From: Hyalella azteca
Lineage: Eukaryota > Arthropoda > Malacostraca > Amphipoda > Hyalellidae
Direction of reading: 5' to 3'
DNA: 64,000 bases
NCBI RefSeq assembly: GCF_000764305.2
Contig: NW_025934720.1
Coordinates: 868,001 to 932,000, forward strand
Position numbers and translations under genes: made by a program. The first letter of the stretch is position 1. Every line of letters starts with the position of its first letter. The notes below the pieces were generated by a model that was given only the letters and a program-made list of their open reading frames with translations, was not told the DNA's origin and did not search any database. This document shows positions 10,096 to 20,287 of the stretch, one piece after another.

Positions 10096-13038
10096 ATGGC
10101 ACTTTTTGGCATGGTGTGGATCCTAAAAATCCGCCGTCACCTCCGTTCGTGCTCGCATTGCCGAGAGCACGTCAAAACATGTTCCAGATGCTGTACCCCC
10201 AGAGACGGTGCAGAAAAAAAAGCATTAGGATCTGATGTGGAGGCTAAGTGCTCCGAACGTGTTGTTGCTACTACGTCGATTTCTGCACCAAGTGCAGCAC
10301 TAACAAACACATCACGGAAAGACGCGAGAAGCTTCATGGGTGGGAAGGTGGTATGTCCTGAAGATGTAGGCACGGGCGCTTTGTTGTCCGAACGTGAGGG
10401 TGGTGAAGGAGGCATGGCCGGTGCTTCACAAAGCTCCCTTCTGAGTCATAACGTCACTTCCTATGGCGAGGACAATTGTTTGGACGCCAATAGGCCAACA
10501 GCGTCCGCCGCCATGCTCGACTCCTGTAATGCTGATTCAGAAACCAGTGCCACGATCTTGGGATCTATTTCCCTGGATGTAGTGCCTCACGAGTTCGACA
10601 ATTCCAGCAAAAAACAATCAGATGGTCACAACGAAAAGACCAGCGCCGATGTTCACCAAGGTTCTTGTCAAAGCGCCGCTGTTGATTCATCTACGGACAT
10701 TGGAAATATAAGCACAACAAGTTTCTTCTTCGTACCCTCTAGGTATAGTGATGTTCAAACTGAGGTACACTCGATGCCGCAAGATCCTCCAGACTTCTTG
10801 TCAGTTTATGATAGTTCGTCTGTACCATCCACCATAATGAATCAACCTCAAATTCTTCAAACAATTTCACCCGTAAAAGTCTCTCATATGACCACTCAGA
10901 ACGTGCACATCGCGATCTCGAACATAGAATCAGTGCCTTTGCCCATAGCGAGTTCGAACACAGAGCATAAATCCGGTAGTATTGTCCCGTCTTCTGTCCA
11001 AATGCCTGTAACCAACGTTGCGGCACCCGCAGCTTCGGAAATTGTCAATACTTCTTTTTTTGGATTATCCTCCAGCCGATTAAATGATGAGACTGCCAAG
11101 CCTTATGTCTGCGTGAATGAATTATATCAACAAACTTCTGGTTTTGGTAGCGCTGCAAAATGTCAACAACTACCGTCGTTTACTCAAACTAGCAATTTGA
11201 GAATGACTGTCAATGATGATCTTGGAAATGCTAGTAACGTATCTAGTTCTCCGCTACAGTTTTTCGGCCCAGAATTGGTTAAAGAAGGCAATGAGACATC
11301 CTGGACTTATTCCATAGCCGGCCGTCAAAACAATTCTACCGACGATCCTGTCGCCCACATTCCTGGATTAGCGAGTTCAGTAGAAGGAAGTTACCGACGA
11401 CAATCGTTGATTCCCACAAGTGCAAATCACGACGCATGTGAAGATTTTTTACTATCAGCAGTAAATGAAAGAGTGACGGAAAAAACCACTTGGGCAACTT
11501 CGACTCTTCCTAAAAAAAATTCTAAGGCTGAAATGGCTACAATTGCATTACAGAAAAACACGACACTTCCTCGACTAGGCAGTGAACTTTCTCTTGAAAA
11601 TAAACATTCATTAAATAACACATGCGGTAGTATGGAAAGCCTTAAGTTATTTCCTCGACGCCGGAGCTCCAAAACAAACTTATCCTCAGTTCTCAATTCT
11701 CAAGCACCTCTTTTCCCACTCAGCGCGAACACTAACGACAACTTTCTTACTTTAGATCCCAGAAACCTGACCATCGTGCGAACAAACGGACGTTCGTCAA
11801 GTAATTTTTCCAAGCAGTCCTTGCAAAGATCTTCCAGCTTACATCGAGTTCAATCACTCGGATCCTCGTCTTATCTTTTCGAAAGCGTACCTCCTCCTGC
11901 TCCTTATAATCAAGGCAGTCGGTCATATCAGCGCCCCACGCTCAAACATCAAAGGGAAAACTTGCCTCCGTCGCACTTCAGATACCCTCTCCCTCACCTG
12001 TTGCCCAGCTTGTCAAAAGCCAAACGCATTGTATCTCGATCCTTCTCCAATTTATTGACTTCTGACAACAGCTCCTTTTCTTATGGAGATAATCTCCTTC
12101 AACTTCCTCCCCCTCCGCCTGCACCTTCTGCCAAACGGATTCCATTATCACCTGATCACATGGAACTTCCTCCTCCTCCTCCTCGTCCAAGCGGCTCCAT
12201 TCCTCATGCGGATCGCTGCATGTCACAGCTCAATACTGTGAATGTTGAACGTACTTCCGCTAAAACCTCTCAAGCAAGGACGCTGCGTTCCCAGCAATGT
12301 ATCGTAAATAATTTCCAGTGCCCAGTTTCTTTCCCCAAATCCAGCACTGAGACTGTGTTTGTTAATATACAATCAAGTGAGCCGATCGTGAATACTTCGT
12401 TACCGCCAGCGCCTTTGCCGCCCAAACCATCATATCACAAAGGACTGTGGTGTATTCCAACGCAATCTAAGACTACAACATTTTTGGGGGCAGACTTGCC
12501 CTTTTATCCACCTGGAAGAGTGCCTGGACGTGACAAAGATCGCTCTGCATTACGTCAATCTTGGGAGTATCTCGCATGGGAGCTTGATGATGTGTCATCC
12601 GAAACTGTTGATGATGTCAGGTCTACTGGATGTGATCCTCATGTGAATAAGTCCGTGCATCAGCCACGCAGGCTTGAGTCCATGATGGTTCATCAAAGTA
12701 TTTCTCCAAACCATAATTTTAATTTAATGTCAAGTAAGGATATAGAAGCAACTTATATCACTGAGCCCCCTTTGAAATATAGAAGTCCGCTAAACAATGG
12801 CCGCGCAATTTTCACTTTGCCACATGAACATGAGTCTCCTGCTGGTGCCATGACAATCGGAACAAAAATACCCGACAGCTCCGTAAGGTCACTTGGAATT
12901 TCTTCACATGTCCACAGTGCTGCTGGATCATATTTCCCGGATCAGCAATCCGGAAATTTCTGCGCTGTCCATGGCTTCGGCAAAAAATCAGGTGAGAACA
13001 AAGGACTGAAAGTCATTAATTCATATAAGGGCGATTGA
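10096..13038 (+). CDS. Large Ser/Pro-rich protein in one giant exon, unrecognised
   Basis: This is the only long ORF in the window (980 codons), with visibly higher GC and balanced composition. Residues 3-17 are hydrophobic then basic (LFGMVWILKIRRH), like the end of a membrane segment and its cytoplasmic stop-transfer. Cysteines follow at 19, 22, 29, 32 and 33 (CxxC-x6-CxxCC), able to bind metal or be palmitoylated. The middle is Ser/Thr/Asn-rich and probably disordered, with basophilic kinase-like sites (YRRQS near 434, RRRSS near 521). Polyproline runs lie at 671-675 and 692-696, and an SH3-type PPAPLPPKP at 770-778. A charged block, YPPGRVPGRDKDR, starts at 804, followed by WEYLAWELDD at 823, the most domain-like part. 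A strong donor (CAG, GTGAGA) follows 12991. The exon 10082-12991 would then be symmetric, phase 1-1; reading through adds 15 residues to the TGA. It may be the tail of a cell-surface receptor or a cytoplasmic scaffold. No family is claimed. Confidence 0.8.
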   Translation: MALFGMVWILKIRRHLRSCSHCREHVKTCSRCCTPRDGAEKKALGSDVEAKCSERVVATTSISAPSAALTNTSRKDARSFMGGKVVCPEDVGTGALLSEREGGEGGMAGASQSSLLSHNVTSYGEDNCLDANRPTASAAMLDSCNADSETSATILGSISLDVVPHEFDNSSKKQSDGHNEKTSADVHQGSCQSAAVDSSTDIGNISTTSFFFVPSRYSDVQTEVHSMPQDPPDFLSVYDSSSVPSTIMNQPQILQTISPVKVSHMTTQNVHIAISNIESVPLPIASSNTEHKSGSIVPSSVQMPVTNVAAPAASEIVNTSFFGLSSSRLNDETAKPYVCVNELYQQTSGFGSAAKCQQLPSFTQTSNLRMTVNDDLGNASNVSSSPLQFFGPELVKEGNETSWTYSIAGRQNNSTDDPVAHIPGLASSVEGSYRRQSLIPTSANHDACEDFLLSAVNERVTEKTTWATSTLPKKNSKAEMATIALQKNTTLPRLGSELSLENKHSLNNTCGSMESLKLFPRRRSSKTNLSSVLNSQAPLFPLSANTNDNFLTLDPRNLTIVRTNGRSSSNFSKQSLQRSSSLHRVQSLGSSSYLFESVPPPAPYNQGSRSYQRPTLKHQRENLPPSHFRYPLPHLLPSLSKAKRIVSRSFSNLLTSDNSSFSYGDNLLQLPPPPPAPSAKRIPLSPDHMELPPPPPRPSGSIPHADRCMSQLNTVNVERTSAKTSQARTLRSQQCIVNNFQCPVSFPKSSTETVFVNIQSSEPIVNTSLPPAPLPPKPSYHKGLWCIPTQSKTTTFLGADLPFYPPGRVPGRDKDRSALRQSWEYLAWELDDVSSETVDDVRSTGCDPHVNKSVHQPRRLESMMVHQSISPNHNFNLMSSKDIEATYITEPPLKYRSPLNNGRAIFTLPHEHESPAGAMTIGTKIPDSSVRSLGISSHVHSAAGSYFPDQQSGNFCAVHGFGKKSGENKGLKVINSYKGD
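12992..12997 (+). promoter_or_regulatory. Strong 5' splice donor inside the end of the large ORF
   Basis: CAG (12989-12991) is followed by GTGAGA, a near-perfect match to the 5' splice consensus, 47 nt before the stop. Splicing here leaves one base of a Gly codon (phase 1). Joined to the acceptor at 19730/19731, the reading frame continues as GEWFAESKCF and stops at 19760-19762. Confidence 0.5.
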
Positions 13039-16000
13039 AAGTTTTCAATGTTGAAAAATATTTTCCCACTAGTAAATAATTTTCAGCTGACACAATTCAA
13101 TTTCTAAATTTTCTTTCATTTATCCAAGAGTCGGAATGATATTACGACCAGTTTCAGCCCATATTTCTCTCAAACATAAGCTATTTGAAATGAGATGTTG
13201 TTAGAAGTGTCTCGGCAAATTTCATTTTCAATAATTGAGATCAGGAACTTTCTTCTAGTAGCCGTGATTTACTTAGACACTTCATCAAATTTCCCTGGGA
13301 AATTTCGGCCAATGATATTTTGGGTTAGGTTTAGTAGGCTGCTTGAATGAGCTTCACGCTGCTCCTAAAGATGCGGTCTGCCATAACTTTATCCAACTGA
13401 CGATACTCGATCTAAAGGAAAAAATTTGTGGACCTGTTCTCCATCAGCATCGCTACCACCTCTCGTCAGTATATACCTATAATTGATAATTTAGAATAAA
13501 TAAGTGATCAAAAATACGCTCTGTTGTATTCTCGTCACGAGATACATTCTTACTCGAGTTCTTGTAGTCGAATCTGCAAAGAACAGAATCTTCTGAATCG
13601 TCACTTCATTTCATTAAAATTCAGTTCACATTTTGGGACAGCGAGTCTTAGCGTCTGTCGTAAACAAGGTATTAATTTTCTGGCTCATCACATACATGGG
13701 AAACTTAGCCATTTGATGTCGTTTGTTGGTCAAGCGTACAGACGTCCTTGTGAGGCCAACGCAGTCTATTTAATGGAAAGCATATTTCATAAGGGCATTT
13801 GCATAATGAATATCTCATGCAAGCCGATGAGCGGACGCTGCGCTGCAAATGGTACGGGGAATTGCTGCTGCCTGTAGCACCAAATACATCCTCGTCTACG
13901 TCGTCAATACAGAGAGCATACAAAGGTCAACTATTCTCTTAAAATAATAATAAAACTGGATGTTTGCTTTTTAAGTAATAATATCAATATCAGTGTATGC
14001 CACTGAAGGTTTGGTCTTTTCAAGAATAAGTATAATGATAATGTTAATGGGTATTTGGTATTTTTAATTCTTTTACTGGCGTTATTTTCTTGACAAATGT
14101 TTTTTTTCATTCTGTGACAAGGAAAATATCTTTTCCAAATTTTTTTCAAAAATATTCGATTTATCCTTAACTTATCTTATACCTTAACTTAACTTAACTT
14201 ATCCTTATCCTTATGGAAATTAAAACATTAAATTTATGGAATCATTCCATGTATTTCACTTTAACTAGGGCCGAAAATTTTAATGAAAGCAAATCACAAA
14301 AAGCTGATCCAATCCAAAACTACAGCATTTGCTTCACTCTATAAAACTTTCATCTAATGCCCAATATGGAGTTATGTATGCAGGTTTTTTTACTGCCCAT
14401 CCAACGATTTAATTTTGAAGTATCGTGATGTGCGACCTAATTCATTAAATAATTGAATTAAATTAAAGATTGAATGAAATTTAATGAAATTTCGACTATA
14501 TTATTGGACAAAATTTTTGTTACGATCTCAGGGTCTCGAAGTTTTCTCATTCATTTTTAATGAAGTGCAATGTGCTCCAATCTGAGACTGAATAGTACAC
14601 TAAATTTGCAAATATATTATGTCGGATAGCTTTTCCGACTTTTAATTAGCATTTCTGATACGGCATAAAAATTTTGACCTGTCTTTGTATCAGAGTTCAT
14701 TAACAATGAACAGAATTCCCCGCGAATATCATCTTTGATGAAAAATATTTATTAAATTAGACGATAGATTCTAGAATGCTAACAAATACCATCTAAAATT
14801 TGAGTGATTGCTATCATTTATATCATTATCATCATAATGTTCAACGATACCATAACTCTTGTCTTTGATTTATACCACCAACCTGCCGTTGTTTCCGCAC
14901 GTAATCATCGCGTGTTTGCCGAGGTGCCTACGTGCTGCATGGAGATGATCTCATCTGTGTCGAGTACGCGGGCACATTAACACTTGAACGCTTGTGTCTT
15001 GTTGCGTGATGGGGGCCCTGCCCGCATATGTTGTTGTAGCTCCTGGTGCTCCTTAACTACATTATGCCACCACTGCTGTTCTTACGTAAAGCAGCTACCA
15101 TAAATTACTGGTCGCGTCCAGTATTCGAGCACGCGCAATGGAATGGGAAATATCCTTTATGTTTTTCGGTGTAGTGGACGTCGTGAGCCGGTATCGTATT
15201 CAGTGCTAGAGATTCATTGCGCCAATTTGAGCGTTATCTTCTGGGAGTAATATTCATTATCAGGCAATGTATTTCTATTTTATATTATTGTAACCTTAGT
15301 CAAACATTATTCTTCTACATTTCCCGCTATTGAGCTATTATTATGTAGTGTATTATGATGCGTTTCCAGAACTTATTCCGTGTAGGATTTTTCCAACTGA
15401 CCTGCCACAGTCTGCCTCGAGTGGCGTGAAGTGGAAGTCACTTCAATAACTATACTCGAAATGAGAATTGTGTCTCGTGTACTGATGCCTGTGTTGAGTT
15501 ATATGATTGTTTGAAATGCAATATAAATGAATATCAAATTGAATTCCACGTCAATTTACTCGAAAAATCTACTGTCTCTCGGATCAAGCTTCCGCTGGAG
15601 AATTGCTATTCTTTCGCACGGACTCTGCGTTGTTGAACGTTTCAATGCCTCGAACCAGGTTGCATGAAACTGAATTAATTGTCATATAATCGAACAACTA
15701 TATTCATTCGTGTTGGGCGGATATTCAAATTTCACTTCTTTGAAAACATGACATGATTGTTCTTAATTTTTTTAAAAGGGAATGTTGCTGGTTAATGTCT
15801 ATTTATTCACTATTAGCTCATATGAAATACAGTTGGAAAGGGTCGGCCGTACGTCGTTGCTTTGGCAGCTTTAACGGCTTACAAGTCTTGCGTTGGAAGC
15901 ATATCGGTTCATACGTCGTGAATTCCGTGGTTATTTGACAGACGCTTGCAGGTTCATCAAGCCGGAGTTAGTTAACCAAGGCTAAAAATAACCTAAAATT

Positions 16001-17212
16001 AAAGCATTTTTTATTAATTTATCCGTACAGTATGAAAGGTTCTCTCATTACAACACTTCTCTTTAACTTCACTTCTTATTACTTGTTTGTTTTGCCTGCT
16101 ACAAATTTTATAATCGATATTTAACATCCAATCAATCTGAAATTTTGCACACGTGCGTAAAGTTGGAGACAATGCATGAATCAATTGTCAGAATAAATAA
16201 TTTTTAAAACTACCTTTTTTATTAAAAAATGTAAAAATTAATTTTTTTAATATATGAAAATAAAATTAGAAAATCATTGTACATGTGTAATATCGGAGAC
16301 CCTGGATCCTTCAAAACTATTGTCTTTAAAAATCAATTTTTAAACCCATATCATTATTTTTATCCTCTGCTACATCAGACGGAAAATTAATGGTGCCGAA
16401 TTGTTAAGAATCTGCGGAGATTTGAAAATACCGAATTTGGTACACATTTACTAAGTCGGTTGAATGAACAATTGTGTTTGATTAATCATACGAAAAAATC
16501 ACAATCCTTGCAACAAGTGAAATTTTTCATGTTCTGTAGTCATCGATATGAAATAAAATTGAATGCCAAAACATGAATTTCTATAATTATGTCGTAGCGA
16601 AATCGGTCGTTGCATCACAGAATGCATTATAATGGGTTATTGATAGTTAATTGATTACTATTGAACAGACTCATCCATATTCCAGATTTCATTAAAATTT
16701 TATGATTTGGTTGGGACTTAATACCGTGAGGAACTCGAAAAGTTGTTGATCCTGTGTCGAAAAAATTAATAAAAAGTCAGAGACCATTAATTTTTGGATA
16801 TCTTTATTAAATATTATTGATGATTTACCGCATTATATGAAAGTCGTCATGTTGGGTCTATGACAGTATTTTTAAACTGTCACTGAACGATCTATGTAGT
16901 GCTCGAGAAGCGTTCATTATTAGCAATTACAGCCTTTAAGGAACAGTGATGTTATTTAATGGACTGTAATGATATGCTCGCAATTGAAAATTTGTCGGAC
17001 TATATAAGATTTGTATCTACGAAAATTGCTTGAAAGACAGCTAGATCTTTTGTGTATATTTTCAATTAAATAAAATGTCGACGAAATATACTTGGGTACA
17101 TTTAAAACTAAGGGAAAAATTGAATTTGCTCGGACAAATTCATGTTCATATTCAAAGTAGCCTGAGTTTTATAGTTTGTTTCCTTTTCTTCCTTAGTTTA
17201 TTCATGTCTTTT
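13039..17212. other. Intron or 3' flank of the large gene
   Basis: AT-rich with no convincing exon. AATAAA at 13495-13500 could end a transcript that reads through to the stop at 13036-13038. A degenerate CTTAA/CTTAT run lies at 14164-14216. A more GC-rich patch at 14880-15200 has stops in every frame. If the donor at 12992 is used, all of this is intron. Confidence 0.4.
13495..13500 (+). terminator. Possible polyadenylation signal of the unspliced large ORF
   Basis: A canonical AATAAA lies about 460 nt after the ORF stop and is followed by a T/G-containing stretch (CTCTGTTGTATTC). It would serve a read-through isoform. Chance occurrence is likely in AT-rich DNA. Confidence 0.2.
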
Positions 17213-17335
17213 CACTTTAGTAAGCATTTCAATATAGTGCCTCAACCTGTGATTATTGGTCCAATAACTACTTAATTCTCGTCTGTTCACTTCAGTTGGT
17301 ATTTCGATATAGTGCCGCAATTTGTGATTATTGCT
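17213..17335. repeat. Diverged 75-bp direct duplication
   Basis: TTCACTT(T/C)AGT, then ATTTC(A/G)ATATAGTGCC and TGTGATTATTG occur twice in the same order, 75 bp apart (first copy from about 17211, second from about 17286). Divergence is moderate. It is a simple tandem duplication of non-coding DNA. Confidence 0.55.
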
Positions 17336-17612
17336 TCGCTAAAAATGGACCGTTCATCTCCATAACTTACCATGCAGAGTGTTTGCTGTCTTGATTGCCT
17401 CCCAAGCGTCCGCGCGGGACCATAGCGCAATAGATTAGCAAAAGCCATTCGCTGGAAACAAACATTAATATTTAAATGTGCGGATCAAGGCAATTATGAA
17501 GTTCAAAGTTCGAGTTCCTAAGATTTTTAAAAAATTGTTTCCTTATCGTCAAAAAATGATGTTTTTAAAACGATTTCCTATATTATTCTGAAGACTAGTT
17601 TAAAATTTTGCA

Positions 17613-17878
17613 TTAAAAGACGGTTGTAAAGAATATGGCTCTTTGTTCGGGGAGGATTGTTCGGAATGAAAACTCGTTGTGGATTGTAACGGTTTCTGAA
17701 AACAAAGAATGAACAATCTGAATACAAAATTTAGGTTATATTCGAGATTATAAACAATATAGAAAAAAACAAGGTTAACAAGCAATAAAAGGATCATAAC
17801 ATAAGTAAATGATAACATACCAAATTGCTGAACAATCTCGGGCAAGTTTGGTTCAAAATGAATTTTGTCTGAGCTCAT
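17613..17878 (-). CDS. Candidate small two-exon minus-strand gene (46 aa), unrecognised
   Basis: On the minus strand an ATG at 17878 opens MSSDKIHFEPNLPEIVQQF and meets a GTATGT donor (exon end 17821). A 125-bp AT-rich intron (17820-17696) ends in CTTTGTTTTCAG. Splicing in phase 1 keeps the frame open for 26 more residues, including FRTILPEQRAIFFTTVF, to a TAA at 17613-17615. The frame is also open upstream of the ATG to about 17930, so this could be an internal exon reached from a GTACATAAG-type acceptor. A TATA box and initiator at the canonical distance lie upstream (17998-18030). No homology is recognised. It lies antisense within the putative intron of the large gene. It may belong with the blocks at 18389-19310, or all may be relics. 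Confidence 0.3.
17696..17820 (-). other. Candidate 125-bp intron (minus strand)
   Basis: It begins GTATGT at 17820 and ends in TTTTCAG at 17696, with a long pyrimidine-rich run before the AG. Both ends fit metazoan consensus and the length is typical of compact arthropod introns. The flanking frames join in phase 1 without a stop. Confidence 0.4.
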
Positions 17879-17997
17879 CAACTCTGGTCCTACGCAAAAG
17901 GTCCCAACCTTATGTACACGGGAGAAGTATATTCAGTAAAATTCTTTACAACGATTTTAATAAGAGCTTCTCATCGTATATTGTGTAACAATGCCGC

Positions 17998-18030
17998 TGA
18001 GTGCATGCTAGGTCGCAGGTCCTATATATA
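17998..18030 (-). promoter_or_regulatory. TATA box plus initiator (minus strand)
   Basis: TATATATA (18030-18023 read on the minus strand) is followed by TCAG with its A at 17998. The first T of the box is therefore at -32 relative to that A. This matches TATA-initiator geometry, and arthropod initiators are typically TCAGT. It would drive the small two-exon frame starting at 17878. Confidence 0.4.
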
Positions 18031-18388
18031 AGTGAGATGAAATACGCATGTCTTTACACTGAGTTGTTAACAGCACATCATGTTAAAATAATCTGTTATA
18101 TGAATTGCGCAATGCAAATTCATTTACACAATGCAGCGAGTCAGAGTCAGTGATGTAATCTTTTCTGGTATTTTCCAGCCTTCCTATGTCAGTATTCCGT
18201 TTTTTTTTTGCATCAATAATGCACGGTTGAGTTGTGCTAAGTTAAAGGGAGACATCGAGACTGGGGCTTGAGTTTTCACTGTTTACTTGATTGCATTTAT
18301 TGACTGTTACGTGGGAGCTACTGTAAAACCGTAGCGTTTGGTACGCATTTAATGGCATACGAAATAACGTATATGAGTAGAAAAGCGT

Positions 18389-19310
18389 TTAACGTCGCTT
18401 CACTGGGAGATGTTTACTTAACATTCTGAAGTTGTTGACATATGTTGCAAATTGGTCATACAGTGTGGCATCTAGAGATGTATGGAAAATTTTGTCATGC
18501 TGAGTGAAAAATATTTTTTCCCAAAAATCAAGTAAGACACCTTCATTAATCGAGTTTATAAATAACTCTTGTCTCGATAAAATAAAGAGTATGTTGACAC
18601 ATTGCCGAATGACATCTAATTGATCTAAAAAAGGATAAGATGTTTCATAGATTTTTGAGATGTCATTGATGTTTCCCTGTAATTGATATTTCATAGATTT
18701 TTATTATTGCTAAGATATAAGCTGAAAAGCGTCTAAATATGCGTTAGGTAATGCCTCAGCTGATGTGGACGGAATGTACAACTCCATCATTGTGAAGGGT
18801 TTCAATTAAATGTTCCATTGGTGCTAATGTCATGCACATTACGTGCTAAACGCCTAAATTTCCCTTCATACTCAGGCAACAAGAATGCAGTATGTTGGGC
18901 TATGCTTGACACTCACGAACGAGCATTGAGTGTAGGGACATTAAAGCTTCTATGTATGCCTCATTGAACACTGATTGTATCTTAGCCAAGACTCTATGCA
19001 ATACAACTGAAAATAATAGCAGGATTATTGTCGGCCATGCAGTGAATAACTGGTGACAAAGCCCAAGCCTTTGTCTAAATTTAGCCCTGTTAAAATTTCG
19101 ATCCACCTTTTTTTTGGATGGCACTTAACGGAATTATTATAAAAATAACTAAAATGAACCTTTTACTTGAATATTTTCTTTTACCATAGCAAAAAGTACA
19201 GTATCCTGAACCGTTCATGGAATTGCCCTATAATCTCCGAGGTGATACTATATGGAGACCATTGCAATTTAAGCATCATCGCTTCTCTGTGCCATCATTA
19301 AGGGATTGAG
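18389..19310 (-). pseudogene. Cluster of minus-strand exon-like or relic coding blocks, family unknown
   Basis: Successive blocks read like protein on the minus strand but in different frames. About 19310-19190 contains IIGQFHERFRILYFLLW. The block 19124-18903 contains VFNEAYIEALMSLHSMLV. About 18903-18800 contains LPEYEGKFRRLARNVHDI. About 18759-18710 contains EALPNAYLDAFQLIS. The block 18694-18389 (101 codons) contains LDFWEKIFFTQHDKIFHTS. Part of this fits splicing: a 90-nt segment 19006-18917 has a strong acceptor (TATTATTTTCAG) and donor (GTGAGT), enters and leaves in phase 1, and joins an acceptor (CCACATCAG) at 18760, giving a frame that ends at 18710. Other blocks do not join without frameshifts, so decay is also likely. 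It could be a host gene, a transposon or an endogenous viral relic. I recognise no family. Confidence 0.3.
18917..19006 (-). other. Best-supported minus-strand exon candidate (90 nt, phase 1-1)
   Basis: It is bounded by TATTATTTTCAG on the 5' side and C then GTGAGT on the 3' side, with an open frame of 30 codons rich in helix-forming residues (LAKIQSVFNEAYIEALMSLH). The length is divisible by three and the phases are symmetric, as for a functional or recently functional exon. Confidence 0.35.
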
Positions 19311-19730
19311 TTGAATAGAAATCAAGGGCGTTTGTTACGAGCGAGTGTCAACAAGCGAACAAGATGACTACTTAATAAATAACGTTTGTATGGAGTAATT
19401 AATATGAATTGTGCGTCTCTAGTATAGATATTTTGGCACGTGGACCTGTCCTGATACATTTGTTTCTTGTTCATTTAATATTCAATAATATGTTTGAATG
19501 TTACATGCGAATATAAATTACTATGCCTTGTTTGAAGATCAATTGATATGCAAAGTGGCAGTTGCGTTTTAAGAAATACAACCGATGCGATGGTCTCTCT
19601 TGACTGGATTAATAGCGCTCGTGATGTTTATCACACTCGTGTTTGATTGTAATTACTAACATGTTACCTTATTTTTAGCTGCAATTCACAATCCTACTAT
19701 TTTAACGATCTGTCCTTCTTTTCCTTTCAG

Positions 19731-19817
19731 GTGAGTGGTTCGCTGAGTCCAAATGTTTCTGATAGACGATCCTGGATTCCTCGTCATATATACCACGTGC
19801 CTTTCTTCAAGTCTCGT
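19731..19817 (+). other. Recursive splice site or short exon downstream of the large gene
   Basis: A branch-point-like TTTTAAC, a long pyrimidine tract (CTTTTCCTTTCAG) and, with no intervening base, GTGAGT form a composite 3'/5' splice site at 19730/19731. A second donor (CGT, GTGAGT) follows at 19818. This is the layout of vertebrate recursive-splicing exons and, without the second donor, of Drosophila ratchet points. There are three readings. First, a zero-length recursive site that splits a long intron. Second, a terminal exon of the large gene: phase 1 from 12991 gives GEWFAESKCF and a stop at 19760-19762, with AATAAA at 19917. Third, an 87-nt phase 0-0 cassette exon (SGSLSPNVSDRRSWIPRH onward), which does not match the phase of the large exon. 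The splice signals are seen directly; the role is inferred. Confidence 0.5.
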
Positions 19818-19916
19818 GTGAGTATCCGTGATACGTTTGCCGTCCGGCCCATAGTACAGGGTGACCTAAAAAACATAGTTTTTTGGGTCTCGTCCATAGT
19901 GTACATAGTACTTATG

Positions 19917-19922
19917 AATAAA
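19917..19922 (+). terminator. AATAAA downstream of the candidate terminal exon
   Basis: A canonical signal about 155 nt after the stop at 19760-19762. It supports the terminal-exon reading, though AATAAA is frequent by chance here. Confidence 0.25.
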
Positions 19923-20111
19923 TAACAGACTTGCCCAATGCTTCTATTTATGAACAAAGAAGAAACGGCCGCAAAATAAGCAGGTTGCCGAAGGGCGGGT
20001 GCTGTTGTCAGGACGCATTTCTATTCCGTCGAGGGTAGAATATAACTTTTTACGGGTTACTTTTATTTTAGGTTGTTCCCCTGAGTAAAGAGACACGTGT
20101 AACCTGCTGCC

Positions 20112-20287
20112 GCATGCGCCAGAAATACCTTAATATAAAAGAATAAATCTGGAAAATCTGCAAGTTCTTTTATATTCTTTCTTAAGCGGCACACGCTGTT
20201 CGGCTGGAGACAATTATTTAATGATAAAAAAAAGGAAAACTGTTCGCGAGTTCTACTATTTACTTCGTATATCTAATTAGAATTGAG
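20112..20287. repeat. Dispersed repeat, copy 1 (about 176 bp)
   Basis: It begins near GCATGCGCCAGAAATACC and ends at ATTGAG, and aligns along its length with the copy at 22213-22404. Shared blocks include GCAAGTTCTT, GCACACGCTG, AATTATTTAATGATAAAAAA and AAAACTGTTC. It carries no coding potential and no obvious terminal inverted repeats. Confidence 0.65.

Noticed and set aside
14164..14216. Telomere-like CTTAA/CTTAT repeats
   Set aside because: The units are irregular and do not match the arthropod TTAGG/CCTAA telomere repeat.
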